Below are positions 53,804 to 64,000 of a stretch of DNA of 64,000 bases, in pieces. The stretch is taken from positions 124,001-188,000 of the forward strand of contig JACVCL010000001.1 in NCBI GenBank assembly GCA_016742075.1, read 5' to 3'. The stretch comes from Phycisphaerales bacterium. Lineage in GTDB: Bacteria; Planctomycetota; Phycisphaerae; Phycisphaerales; UBA1924. Below the pieces are notes generated by a model. That model saw nothing but the letters and a program-made list of their open reading frames with translations, was not told where the DNA came from and searched no databases. How positions within the stretch are numbered: the first letter of the stretch is position 1; the number at the start of each line of letters is the position of its first letter. The position numbers and the translations under genes were made by a program.

Positions 53804-54781
53804 CTACTGCACCAGCCCCTGAGTCAGCCGCATGAAGGCCGTCTCGAGGTCGACACGGTCTTCGGAAAACTTCAGCAGGCGGAAGCCGTTGTTGATCAGG
53901 CGGTTAGGGATATCCGACACGGCGTGCATCGCGGTGTCGTCGAAGCCCATGACGATCACCGGCCGCCGCTGCACCGCTCCGGCGCCGCTGACCGGAGAGT
54001 CCTCCTCTTCGACGCTCAGACGCTTGACGCCGGGCACGGCGCGGAGGAGGTTCGCCGCATCCTCGGCCCGGTCGGCAACGACCACCTGGATGGAGTGCTC
54101 GATCCGGGCCTTGCGCATGATCTCGCGCACCGACCCGCTGAACAGCAGCTGCCCGCGCTCGATGACGCCCACGACGTTGCACAGCTCGGCCAACTCATGC
54201 AGGATGTGGCTGGAGATGATGATGGTCTTGCCCATGCGCTTGAGCTCCTTGAGAAGCTCGCGCATCTCGATCCTTGCCCGCGGGTCGAGGCCCGAGGCGG
54301 GCTCGTCCATCAGCAAGACCTTGGGGTCGTGCAGCAGCACGCGGGCCACCGACAGCCGCTGCTGCATGCCGCGGGAGAGACTGTTGACCTCGGCCTGTGC
54401 CTTGTAGCCCAGATCGGTGAGCTCGAGCACGTCCGTCACCACCTTCCGACGCTGCGAGCCGTGGATGTTGTAGGCCGCGGCGAAGAACTCGAGATACTCG
54501 GTGACGACCATGTCCTCGTAGGCGCCCATGAAGTCGGGCACATAGCCGATGACGGGACGGATCTTGCGGTTCTCGAAGCCGATGGTCTTGCCGTCGATCA
54601 TCGCCTGGCCGCGGGTGGGCTTGAGCAGCGTGGCGAGGATCTTGATCGTCGTGGTCTTGCCCGCCCCGTTGGGGCCGATGAAGCCGAAGCAGTCGCCCTC
54701 CTGGATGGTGAGATTGAGATTGTTGAGCGCGACGAGCTCGCCGTACTCCTTGCAGAGGTTGATGGTTTCGATCATCGCCAT
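53804..54781 (-). CDS. ABC transporter ATP-binding protein
   Basis: ATPase of the ABC-2/CcmA type, 325 residues. Walker A GPNGAGKTTT, a YVPDFMGAYEDM region after the Q-loop position, signature SLSRGMQQRLS, Walker B VLLMDEPASGLDP and switch His in ISSHILHEL. The C-terminal 90 residues are an extra regulatory domain ending TAFMRLTQGLVQ, as in GldA-like proteins. The ATG at 54781 has GAGGAA about 9 bases upstream. The preceding gene on this strand encodes a large membrane protein; no separate ABC-2 permease is next to it. Confidence 0.92.
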   Translation of the reverse strand: MAMIETINLCKEYGELVALNNLNLTIQEGDCFGFIGPNGAGKTTTIKILATLLKPTRGQAMIDGKTIGFENRKIRPVIGYVPDFMGAYEDMVVTEYLEFFAAAYNIHGSQRRKVVTDVLELTDLGYKAQAEVNSLSRGMQQRLSVARVLLHDPKVLLMDEPASGLDPRARIEMRELLKELKRMGKTIIISSHILHELAELCNVVGVIERGQLLFSGSVREIMRKARIEHSIQVVVADRAEDAANLLRAVPGVKRLSVEEEDSPVSGAGAVQRRPVIVMGFDDTAMHAVSDIPNRLINNGFRLLKFSEDRVDLETAFMRLTQGLVQ

Positions 54782-54807
54782 CGGCGAAGGTTCCTCGGGA
54801 GGGTCGG

Positions 54808-57363
54808 TCAGGGACGGGGTTTGCGGAACGGGGCCGCCGGGGCCGCCCCCGGAGTGGGCGGGGCCTTCGACGGGGGCTCGGCCGAACGCTCGGCCCGGCC
54901 GTCGGCCGGCGCGGCGACCGGCTGGAATACCGGTGTCTGCCCGCCTTCGAGCGGGTACACCCACCGCACGATGGTTCGGCCGCTGGTGGGCAGAGGCTCG
55001 CCCCGGGTGGGTGTCGTCATCCGGAACAGCGGCGTCGGGGCGGGGCCGGGGATCGAGCCGATGATGATCAGGCACGGCTGGGTGAACCACCGGGCGAGGT
55101 CGAGCCCGTGGGTGGCCCGGCGCTGCACGCGGACACGCTCCGAGCCGGCGGGGCCCCGGTAGTCGGGCGGTTCGAGCATGCCGTAGAGGGCGATCAACTC
55201 GTGTGCCACGCGGCCGCTCACGTCGGGCACCTCTCCCAGCCCGAAGCGCGGGGCGCTGGGCACGAGGTTCGCCAGAAACCGGCCGGCCGCTGCGGGCGGC
55301 AGCCGGAAGGCCTCCCGGTCGCCGAGATTGATCGCGCTGGTCTCGCCGGGGGCCCACGGGTTCGGCAGCGACCACGCGTAGGCGCGAGCCCGCAGCGCCC
55401 CGGACGGCGCCCCGGCCGAGGGGGCCGTCTGACCGGCGACGAGGATGATCGTCACGTCTTCCAGCGGGGCCGGGAGACGGTGGAACACCGCGCCGGCGAG
55501 CTCGCCGCCCACCAGCCGGGGCGGGGACGCCGGGTCCATGGGCTGGATGAGGGTCCAGCGGGGGCCGCCGGCCCAGTCAAACTGGAAGGTTTTGACCGTG
55601 GCCCGGGCGGGTACCACGGACTGCCAAGGCTCGGCGCGGTCGATGGCGTAGGGCCGCGCGTCGGTGAACATGAGCGCCGAGGCCTCGCGGGCGGGGTCGC
55701 TCCATGGCGATAGCGTCTGGCGGAAGGCGGCGTCGGCACCGGGCTCGCCGACGCGGATGAACTCCGAGCCGTACTGCGGCAGAAGCACGCTGGCCCACGT
55801 TCGGGCGCGCTGGTTCGGCTGGCCGTAAACGTGATCGAGAACCGTCAGATGCCGCACCTGGATCGTCTGCGGCTTGAGGGCCGAGGCCCCGATCCATCCG
55901 ATCAGGGCGAACACCAGCGAAGAACCGACGAAGAAGAGCCAGCTGTGCCGCGTCCAGCCGCGCGACCGGAGCAGCCCGAAGCCGACCGGGCCGGCGATGA
56001 GCCAGTAGACGATGAACACGACGAGCGCCAGCAGCACCCCGACGCCCGCGGCGGCGCCCATGTTGATCTCGCCGCCGATCAGGCGGTCGGCCCACAGGCT
56101 TCCACGGGGCGACGAGAAGTTCTGGTTGCCAGCGCCGGCATTCGCGGCGGGCGGGCGCGAGTCGAATCGCTTGCCCAGGATCCGGTGCCAGAACGACTCG
56201 GCCCGCAGGATGCCGCCTTCGGTCAGCGACTTGTCCGACAGATCGAGACCCACCACCGTCACCATGCCCGTTCCCACGAGCCGCCGGACCGCCACCACGC
56301 CGTCGGGGCCGGCGATGATCGGGCTCGCGTCGGTGGGCGACGTGCCCTCGGCGATCCTGAACCGATGCACCACCGCCTTCTCGGGCAGCGGCCGCGCGTC
56401 GTAGGCCGGCGTCGTCAGCCACTGTCGGTAGGGCTCGAGCGATGCGCCCTCCAGCCGCTCGGGCTCGGCGCGGGGCATGAGCGCATCGCGCAGCGGGTTG
56501 GAGCCGGCGAAGAAGGTGCTCCCGACAGGCGGCAGCACCACGATCAGATGCCCGCCACGCGCCACCCACTCCACGAGCGCGCGGCGGACGTTCTCATCGT
56601 CGAAGTTCGACGGATCGACCGACGTATCGCCCCCGCCGCCGATGTTCCCCGACCACAAGATCGCTTCGAAGCCCGCAAGGCCCTCCCAGCTATCGGGCAT
56701 CGAGCGTGCTGTCAGACCGGTGACCAGCTCGGCGGCCTCGTGGCTGGTCAGGTAGTCCTCCCCGGCGCCGGGCCCGCGAAGGGCGTACTGCGACAGGCCG
56801 AGCGTGGCCGAGCCGATGACGCCGATCATGCTGCGTTCGGCGGCCGCGACCGCCGCGGGCGACACCCGACGCAGACCCAGCAGCCGGCCCACGGCGCCGG
56901 GGGTGAGCGGGTCGGCGTCCTCGTTCAGTTCATTCGCGGCGATCGAAAAAATGCTGGACCGTTCCAGGTTCCACGGCATGCGAACAAAGAGCCACGTCGC
57001 CTGGGCGCGGCCGGGGTTCACCGTGATCCGACGCTGGTAGCTGGGCTGGTCGCCGTCGTCATCCTTGGTGATCACCCGGACGATCACCGCGCGGGGCTTG
57101 GCGCCCAGATCTCGGAGCGCGACCCGGATGGCCGCCCACTCCCCGGGCCGTACGACGTCTCCTGCGCCGAACCGCTCGAGCTCGATCTCCACCCCGCCCG
57201 GGATGCCCGTCGCGGCCTCGGGCTTGGTCTCGCCCGAAAGGGGCGGCGGCGGGGCGGGTTCCTGGGCGGCGAGGCTTCTCGCGATCCCCAGCAACGCGGC
57301 CGCGGCGACGAACGCCGCCGCGAGCCACGGGGCGAGTCCCCGGATGGACGGTGGTAGGGCCAC
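54808..57363 (-). CDS. Large membrane protein with glutamine-amidotransferase-like region, partner of the ABC ATPase
   Basis: An 851-residue protein. An N-terminal signal-like helix (about 8-30) is followed by a Pro-rich linker and an extracytoplasmic part. A region with FEAILWSGNIGGG and a GGHLIVVLPP strand (about 225-310) looks like the DUF4350/GATase1-like fold of GldG-type proteins. Two strong membrane helices lie at about 445-470 and 480-505 (LLALVVFIVYWLIAGPVGF and FFVGSSLVFALIGWIG). A long beta-rich C-terminal part ends in a Pro-rich tail. The start is GTG 57363; there is no obvious ribosome binding site. The ABC ATPase begins 26 bases after its stop. Confidence 0.65.
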   Translation of the reverse strand: MALPPSIRGLAPWLAAAFVAAAALLGIARSLAAQEPAPPPPLSGETKPEAATGIPGGVEIELERFGAGDVVRPGEWAAIRVALRDLGAKPRAVIVRVITKDDDGDQPSYQRRITVNPGRAQATWLFVRMPWNLERSSIFSIAANELNEDADPLTPGAVGRLLGLRRVSPAAVAAAERSMIGVIGSATLGLSQYALRGPGAGEDYLTSHEAAELVTGLTARSMPDSWEGLAGFEAILWSGNIGGGGDTSVDPSNFDDENVRRALVEWVARGGHLIVVLPPVGSTFFAGSNPLRDALMPRAEPERLEGASLEPYRQWLTTPAYDARPLPEKAVVHRFRIAEGTSPTDASPIIAGPDGVVAVRRLVGTGMVTVVGLDLSDKSLTEGGILRAESFWHRILGKRFDSRPPAANAGAGNQNFSSPRGSLWADRLIGGEINMGAAAGVGVLLALVVFIVYWLIAGPVGFGLLRSRGWTRHSWLFFVGSSLVFALIGWIGASALKPQTIQVRHLTVLDHVYGQPNQRARTWASVLLPQYGSEFIRVGEPGADAAFRQTLSPWSDPAREASALMFTDARPYAIDRAEPWQSVVPARATVKTFQFDWAGGPRWTLIQPMDPASPPRLVGGELAGAVFHRLPAPLEDVTIILVAGQTAPSAGAPSGALRARAYAWSLPNPWAPGETSAINLGDREAFRLPPAAAGRFLANLVPSAPRFGLGEVPDVSGRVAHELIALYGMLEPPDYRGPAGSERVRVQRRATHGLDLARWFTQPCLIIIGSIPGPAPTPLFRMTTPTRGEPLPTSGRTIVRWVYPLEGGQTPVFQPVAAPADGRAERSAEPPSKAPPTPGAAPAAPFRKPRP

Positions 57364-57435
57364 GGCGAGAGTATACGGGTGGCCTGATGCGCAGTTCGTG
57401 TGAAGTTCGGTCCCCGGCCGACCGATGCTGGCCGC

Positions 57436-57705
57436 ATGGGCGGCGAGATCAACGGCGCGGTGGTGGGCCTGGTGCTCACGGCGGGGCTCGCCGCGGCGGC
57501 GGTGCTGGCGGTCATGTACGTGCTGGCCCGGCACGTGGGGTGGGACAGCGAACTCGTTCGGCTGAAGATCGAGACCGCCCGCCTGCGCGACGAGTACGCC
57601 CGCCGACTGGCCGCGCTGCGCGCGGGCGTTGAACTTCCGCTCGCGCCCGTCGAGATCATGCCCGAGGGAACGCTCGCCGACGACGAGTCGAAGGCCGCGG
57701 CGTAG
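57436..57705 (+). CDS. Small single-pass membrane protein
   Basis: An 89-residue protein. One membrane helix (about 8-32; VVGLVLTAGLAAAAVLAVMYVLA) is followed by a short charged coiled coil (SELVRLKIETARLRDEYARRL) and an acidic tail. The function is unknown. The ATG at 57436 was chosen; an in-frame GTG at 57400 would add 12 residues. No clear ribosome binding site is seen for either start. It is divergent from the membrane protein gene. Confidence 0.55.
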   Translation: MGGEINGAVVGLVLTAGLAAAAVLAVMYVLARHVGWDSELVRLKIETARLRDEYARRLAALRAGVELPLAPVEIMPEGTLADDESKAAA

Positions 57706-57723
57706 CCGCCGCGCGGCCGCCCG

Positions 57724-59148
57724 TCACATCTTGAGTTTGGCCATTTCGTCGAGCAGCCGCGCGTGCGTGGCGATGCCGAGGTGGAAGCACGGGATCTCGA
57801 ACTTCTCGTTGGGCGAGTGCACGCGGTCGTCGTCAAGCCCGAAGCCGACCATGATGCTGTCGAGCCCGAGCATGCCCTTGAGCATCCCCACCACGGGGAT
57901 CGACCCGCCACTCTTAATGAGACTGGGCGACACGCCGGCGGCCTGCTGAACCGCCCGCGCGGCAGCCTGCAGGAACGGCGACTCGGTGGCGACCGTGCCG
58001 GGGAAGCCCCCGGAGTGATCGTGCACCTCCCACCGGCAACCGGGCGGCGTGCGCTGATCGAGCCACGCCCGGAAAGCCCGGGCGACCTCGCCGGGGTCCT
58101 GATCGGCGACCAGCCGGAAACTCACTTTCGCTCCGGCCTTGGCGGGGATGACCGTTTTGGCCCCGGTCTGCGTGTAGCCGCCGTAGATGCCGTTGATCTC
58201 CGCGGTCGGCCGGGCCCACTCGCGCTCGACCGCGGAGTACCCCTTCTCGCCGACGTCCGCCGCCGGGCTCAGCCCGATCTTGGCGAGCGCTTCGGTCTGG
58301 TTGTACGCAAGCCGCGACCACGCCTGACGCTCGCCCGGCGAGAGCTCGCGGACCCGGTCGTAGAAGCCGGGAAGCGTCACGCGCCGGTCGGCGTCCCACA
58401 ACTGGGCGAGCACCTTGACGATCTCGTTGGCGGGGTTCGGGCAGCGGCCGCCCCAGAGGCCCGAGTGCAGGTCCTGATTCGGCCCGTGCAGCACGGCCTC
58501 CATGTAGCACAGGCCGCGCACGCCGTAGGTGATCGCCGGCCGCCCGCGGCCGAGCATGCCGGTGTCGGAGATCACGCACACGTGCGCCTGCTTGAGCTCC
58601 GCCGAGTGTTCCCGCAGGTACTGCTCGAGGTTCGCAGATCCCGACTCCTCCTCGCCCTCCAGCAGCACGCTGACGCGCACCGGAACCCCGCCCGCGGCGT
58701 CCTTCCACGCCCGCAGAGCCTCGAGAAACGTGGCCACCTGCCCTTTGTCGTCAACCGCCCCGCGGGCAACCACCCGCTGCTGCGGCACATCCCCCGGACC
58801 TTCGGCCGCCCGCACCACCGGCTCGAACGGCGGGCTCTCCCACAGTTCGAGCGGGTCCGGCGGCTGCACGTCGTAGTGCCCGTAGAACAGGATGTGCGGC
58901 CCCCCGGCGGGCCCGCCCGTCGCCCAGACGATGGGGTGTCCCGGCTTGGCCTTGCTGCCGGTCTCCCGCAGTTCGGCGCGGAATCCCGCCTCGCGAAGCT
59001 GACCCGCCGCCCACTCCGCGGCGCGCCGGCAGTCCGGGGCGTGGCGCGGATCGGTGCTGATGCTCGGGATCCGCAGCCACTCGATCAGCCGATCGAGCGC
59101 GGGCTTGTGACGGGCCGGAAGACTGGCGACAACGCGGTCGATCGACAT
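57724..59148 (-). CDS. M20-family dipeptidase
   Basis: Zinc-dependent peptidase of the M20 (CNDP/PepV-like) group, 474 residues. Metal ligands and catalytic residues are in YGHYDVQPP, ARGAVDDKGQV and EGEEESGSANL, with HSPNEKFEI near the C-terminus. DLHSGLWGG lies in the dimerisation domain. The length and motifs match cytosolic dipeptidases that cleave short peptides. GGAGAGG lies upstream of the ATG at 59148. No transporter gene is close. Confidence 0.92.
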   Translation of the reverse strand: MSIDRVVASLPARHKPALDRLIEWLRIPSISTDPRHAPDCRRAAEWAAGQLREAGFRAELRETGSKAKPGHPIVWATGGPAGGPHILFYGHYDVQPPDPLELWESPPFEPVVRAAEGPGDVPQQRVVARGAVDDKGQVATFLEALRAWKDAAGGVPVRVSVLLEGEEESGSANLEQYLREHSAELKQAHVCVISDTGMLGRGRPAITYGVRGLCYMEAVLHGPNQDLHSGLWGGRCPNPANEIVKVLAQLWDADRRVTLPGFYDRVRELSPGERQAWSRLAYNQTEALAKIGLSPAADVGEKGYSAVEREWARPTAEINGIYGGYTQTGAKTVIPAKAGAKVSFRLVADQDPGEVARAFRAWLDQRTPPGCRWEVHDHSGGFPGTVATESPFLQAAARAVQQAAGVSPSLIKSGGSIPVVGMLKGMLGLDSIMVGFGLDDDRVHSPNEKFEIPCFHLGIATHARLLDEMAKLKM

Positions 59149-59229
59149 CGGACCTCTCCTGCTGAGGGCGAAAATCGATTATCGCATCCCCGGGCTGATC
59201 GCGCCGCGGCCGGCATGCGGCCGGCAAGG

Positions 59230-59589
59230 TCAGTTCGTCGTGGCGATCACCGCCGTACCGACCAGCGCTGCAAGCCCCAGGGCCAGGAAGAACACCGCCG
59301 CGCCCCGGATGACCGCCGTCGCTCGGCGGCGCCGTTGCTCGAACGCGCGGAGCCGGGTGGCGTCGAGCCGACGCGTCGCGACCGCCGGCGGAAGATCGAC
59401 CGACACCGGACCGAGACCCTCGAGCTCGGCGTACGACCTTGGGGGGCGGGCGTACCAATCCTCACCGCAGCGGGGGCAGAGAAACGTGGAGAGTTCCGCC
59501 CCGGCCCGGAGCTCACGCCCCTGATACCCGCAACCGAGGCACATCCGTGCCGTCAGCGAAGGCTGTCGCGTCGTGCCGACACGGGCCAT
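59230..59589 (-). CDS. Membrane protein with zinc ribbon
   Basis: A 119-residue protein with an N-terminal zinc ribbon (CLGCG and CPRCG, about residues 17-42), a basic linker and one C-terminal membrane helix (about 95-115). It may anchor a nucleic-acid- or protein-binding ribbon to the inner membrane, but no function can be assigned. It lies just upstream of the M20 gene on the same strand. Confidence 0.7.
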   Translation of the reverse strand: MARVGTTRQPSLTARMCLGCGYQGRELRAGAELSTFLCPRCGEDWYARPPRSYAELEGLGPVSVDLPPAVATRRLDATRLRAFEQRRRRATAVIRGAAVFFLALGLAALVGTAVIATTN

Positions 59590-59663
59590 ATCGTCGAATA
59601 TACCCCCGTCCGGCGCGAGTTGAAGCGGAACCCGCGCCTTTCACCGCGGAAAGACACACTGAA

Positions 59664-60356
59664 ATGCCCGAGTCGAAACTGGGAATCTGGGCAAACATGT
59701 TCCGCCGGAGTGCCGGCCCGTCGGGGGTCACGCCAGCCGATCCGGACGGGTTCTCCGACGAGTTCGGCCATCGCCGGGAGGTCGACCGGCCGTTCCTGAT
59801 CTGGCGACGCTTCGGGCGGAGCCGCCCGGCGCCCCCGGCCGCGATCGCGGACGGCGGGGAGATCTCCCCGGACGCCCGCCTGTGGCATGCCGCCACCACG
59901 GGGGCCGACGTCCACGGCCTGATCGCACCCTCTGACATCCCCCGGCCGTTGTTCCCGCACCGCGCCGTGGTCGCCGCGCGCCCCGACGACCCGGACGTTT
60001 TCGCGGGCAACCCGCCCGCAATCGAGGTGTGGACGGAGATGGAGTTATGCGCCCTGCACGCCCTGTGGTGGATCGGGCGGCGGCGACAAGACGCCCGCCT
60101 CATCGCCCGGGCCGACATGGCCGCAACGTGGCACCTGGAGAACCTCCAGCCCGACAACGCGACCAACCACCCTTGGGCGGTCCATGCCTTTGCCGAGTTC
60201 GGCGAGCGGCGCGGGTCTCCGGAGGCCGACCTGCACGCGCAGACACTCCTGCACAATTGCCGCGTGGCCCTCGGGCGACCGGACGCGCTCAGCGCGCAGA
60301 TTCTCGGCGACGCCGCGGACGCGATCGACTCTCTACTTCTCCCCGGTCCCGGGTGA
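59664..60356 (+). CDS. Conserved-looking hypothetical protein
   Basis: A 230-residue soluble protein with no signal peptide. The N-terminal 90 residues are Arg/Pro-rich, then a largely helical part (about 120-225; EMELCALHALWWIGRRRQDA, ADMAATWHLENLQPDNATNHPWAVHAFAE) rich in His, Trp and Asn. It may be an alpha-helical toroid or TPR-like domain. I do not recognise the family. A GGAAAG about 11 bases upstream supports the ATG at 59664. Its stop abuts that of tatA. Confidence 0.6.
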   Translation: MPESKLGIWANMFRRSAGPSGVTPADPDGFSDEFGHRREVDRPFLIWRRFGRSRPAPPAAIADGGEISPDARLWHAATTGADVHGLIAPSDIPRPLFPHRAVVAARPDDPDVFAGNPPAIEVWTEMELCALHALWWIGRRRQDARLIARADMAATWHLENLQPDNATNHPWAVHAFAEFGERRGSPEADLHAQTLLHNCRVALGRPDALSAQILGDAADAIDSLLLPGPG

Positions 60357-60650
60357 TCAGAGGGCCGAGCCGTCTCCGTGGGAAGCGGGCTGGGCGGCCT
60401 GACGCGGTGCGGGCGCTGGGGCGGGACGCTGCTCCGGCGGCAACTCGCGCCGGTAATACGGCTGGCCGCTCTCCAGAACCTGGCGGTCTTCGCCCTGACG
60501 AACGACATCGTCGGTGGCGTCGCGGATTCCCTTCTTGAACTCGACGATGCTGCGGCCGACATTGCGGCCGATCTCCGGCAGCCGGCGACCGAACAGCAGC
60601 ACGCCGACGACCGCCAGAATGATGATGTGCCACCAGGAAAATCCGCCCAT
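60357..60650 (-). CDS. tatA: Sec-independent translocase TatA/TatB-type subunit
   Basis: Twin-arginine translocation pore subunit of 97 residues. An N-terminal helix (WWHIIILAVVGVLLFG) with the conserved FG hinge is followed by an amphipathic helix (RRLPEIGRNVGRSIVEFKKG). The C-terminal tail is Pro/Gln-rich. The ATG at 60650 has GAGG about 6 bases upstream; a longer in-frame reading is unsupported. tatC is not in the window. It lies downstream of folD on the same strand. Confidence 0.93.
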   Translation of the reverse strand: MGGFSWWHIIILAVVGVLLFGRRLPEIGRNVGRSIVEFKKGIRDATDDVVRQGEDRQVLESGQPYYRRELPPEQRPAPAPAPRQAAQPASHGDGSAL

Positions 60651-60785
60651 GCGTGCCTCGGTATCCCCCCGGGATGTTCGTCCGTGACCTGTTCGGAGTA
60701 TTGAAGGGTCCCCGGCTTCGCCAGTCAAACGCCGAGGCGACGGTGGCATTGCCCGCTTCGGGGGCCCGCTCAACCTATCAGACGG

Positions 60786-63940
<3,155 letters not shown>

Positions 63941-64000
63941 CCCCGGCGACCGCGCCGGGACCCACGGCCCCGCTACCCTTGCACCACGATGCAGAATGTC

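Noticed and set aside
63989-64000. Possible start of another gene at the right edge
   Set aside because: Only four codons lie in the window, without a ribosome binding site.

Overview
The window is about 64 kb of high-GC DNA from what looks like a planctomycete, most likely of the Phycisphaerae type. The evidence is mixed: dockerin-type Ca-binding repeats of the 'GDVDGNG..GANDLT' kind on secreted and other proteins, prepilin-like proteins ending in a 'YTDGHVEW' motif, DUF3467 and DUF2934 proteins, many GTG starts, and a Gram-negative envelope set (kdsB, mlaE, type II secretion, Tat). The lineage is inferred from family content, not from a marker gene. Coding density is very high, and many neighbouring genes overlap by ATGA or GTGA.

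Region 1 (1-21,484) is a type II secretion (T2SS) locus with an unusual architecture. gspF and gspG lie on the minus strand. After gpx, a plus-strand run of about 18.8 kb carries a tandem pterin-synthase-like gene, nadB, one reading frame holding three consecutive pseudopilins (GspH-, GspI- and GspJ-like), gspK, a PilM/PilN-like gspL, a PilO-plus-PilP-like gspM, a giant gspD and a lipoprotein. The GspD homologue is about 3,305 residues long. It has one N0 domain, about 32 tandem N1/N3-type ring-building repeats (roughly 2,800 residues) and a normal secretin barrel domain. Ordinary GspD has three such repeats. If every repeat forms a ring, the channel would be several times longer than a usual periplasm is wide, which would fit the distended periplasm of planctomycetes. 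This is the most striking object in the window. No GspE ATPase or prepilin peptidase is present here.

Region 2 (21.6-36.1 kb) is mainly housekeeping: a sarcosine-oxidase-like flavoprotein, an alcohol dehydrogenase, a minus-strand cluster of lipoprotein, RsbW-like kinase, STAS antagonist and MlaE permease, then guaA, aroB, a ParA-type ATPase with a C-terminal glycogen-binding-like (CBM48) domain, a degenerate ParA-like protein, clpX, a small SHOCT membrane protein and tig.

Region 3 (36.1-49.3 kb) holds a tRNA-Leu, a DUF3467 gene, pheA, a membrane protein, a secreted GH13 amylase, its LacI-family neighbour, a prepilin-like gene with a LacI-type operator at its promoter, a DUF2934 protein, a secreted S8 protease with a dockerin-like tail and a small EF-hand protein.

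Region 4 (49.3-64 kb) is housekeeping again: a zincin-like gene coupled to fmt and def, a TPR protein, kdsB, an ABC ATPase with a large membrane partner, an M20 peptidase, a zinc-ribbon membrane protein, tatA, a folD in which several active-site residues are changed, and ligA.
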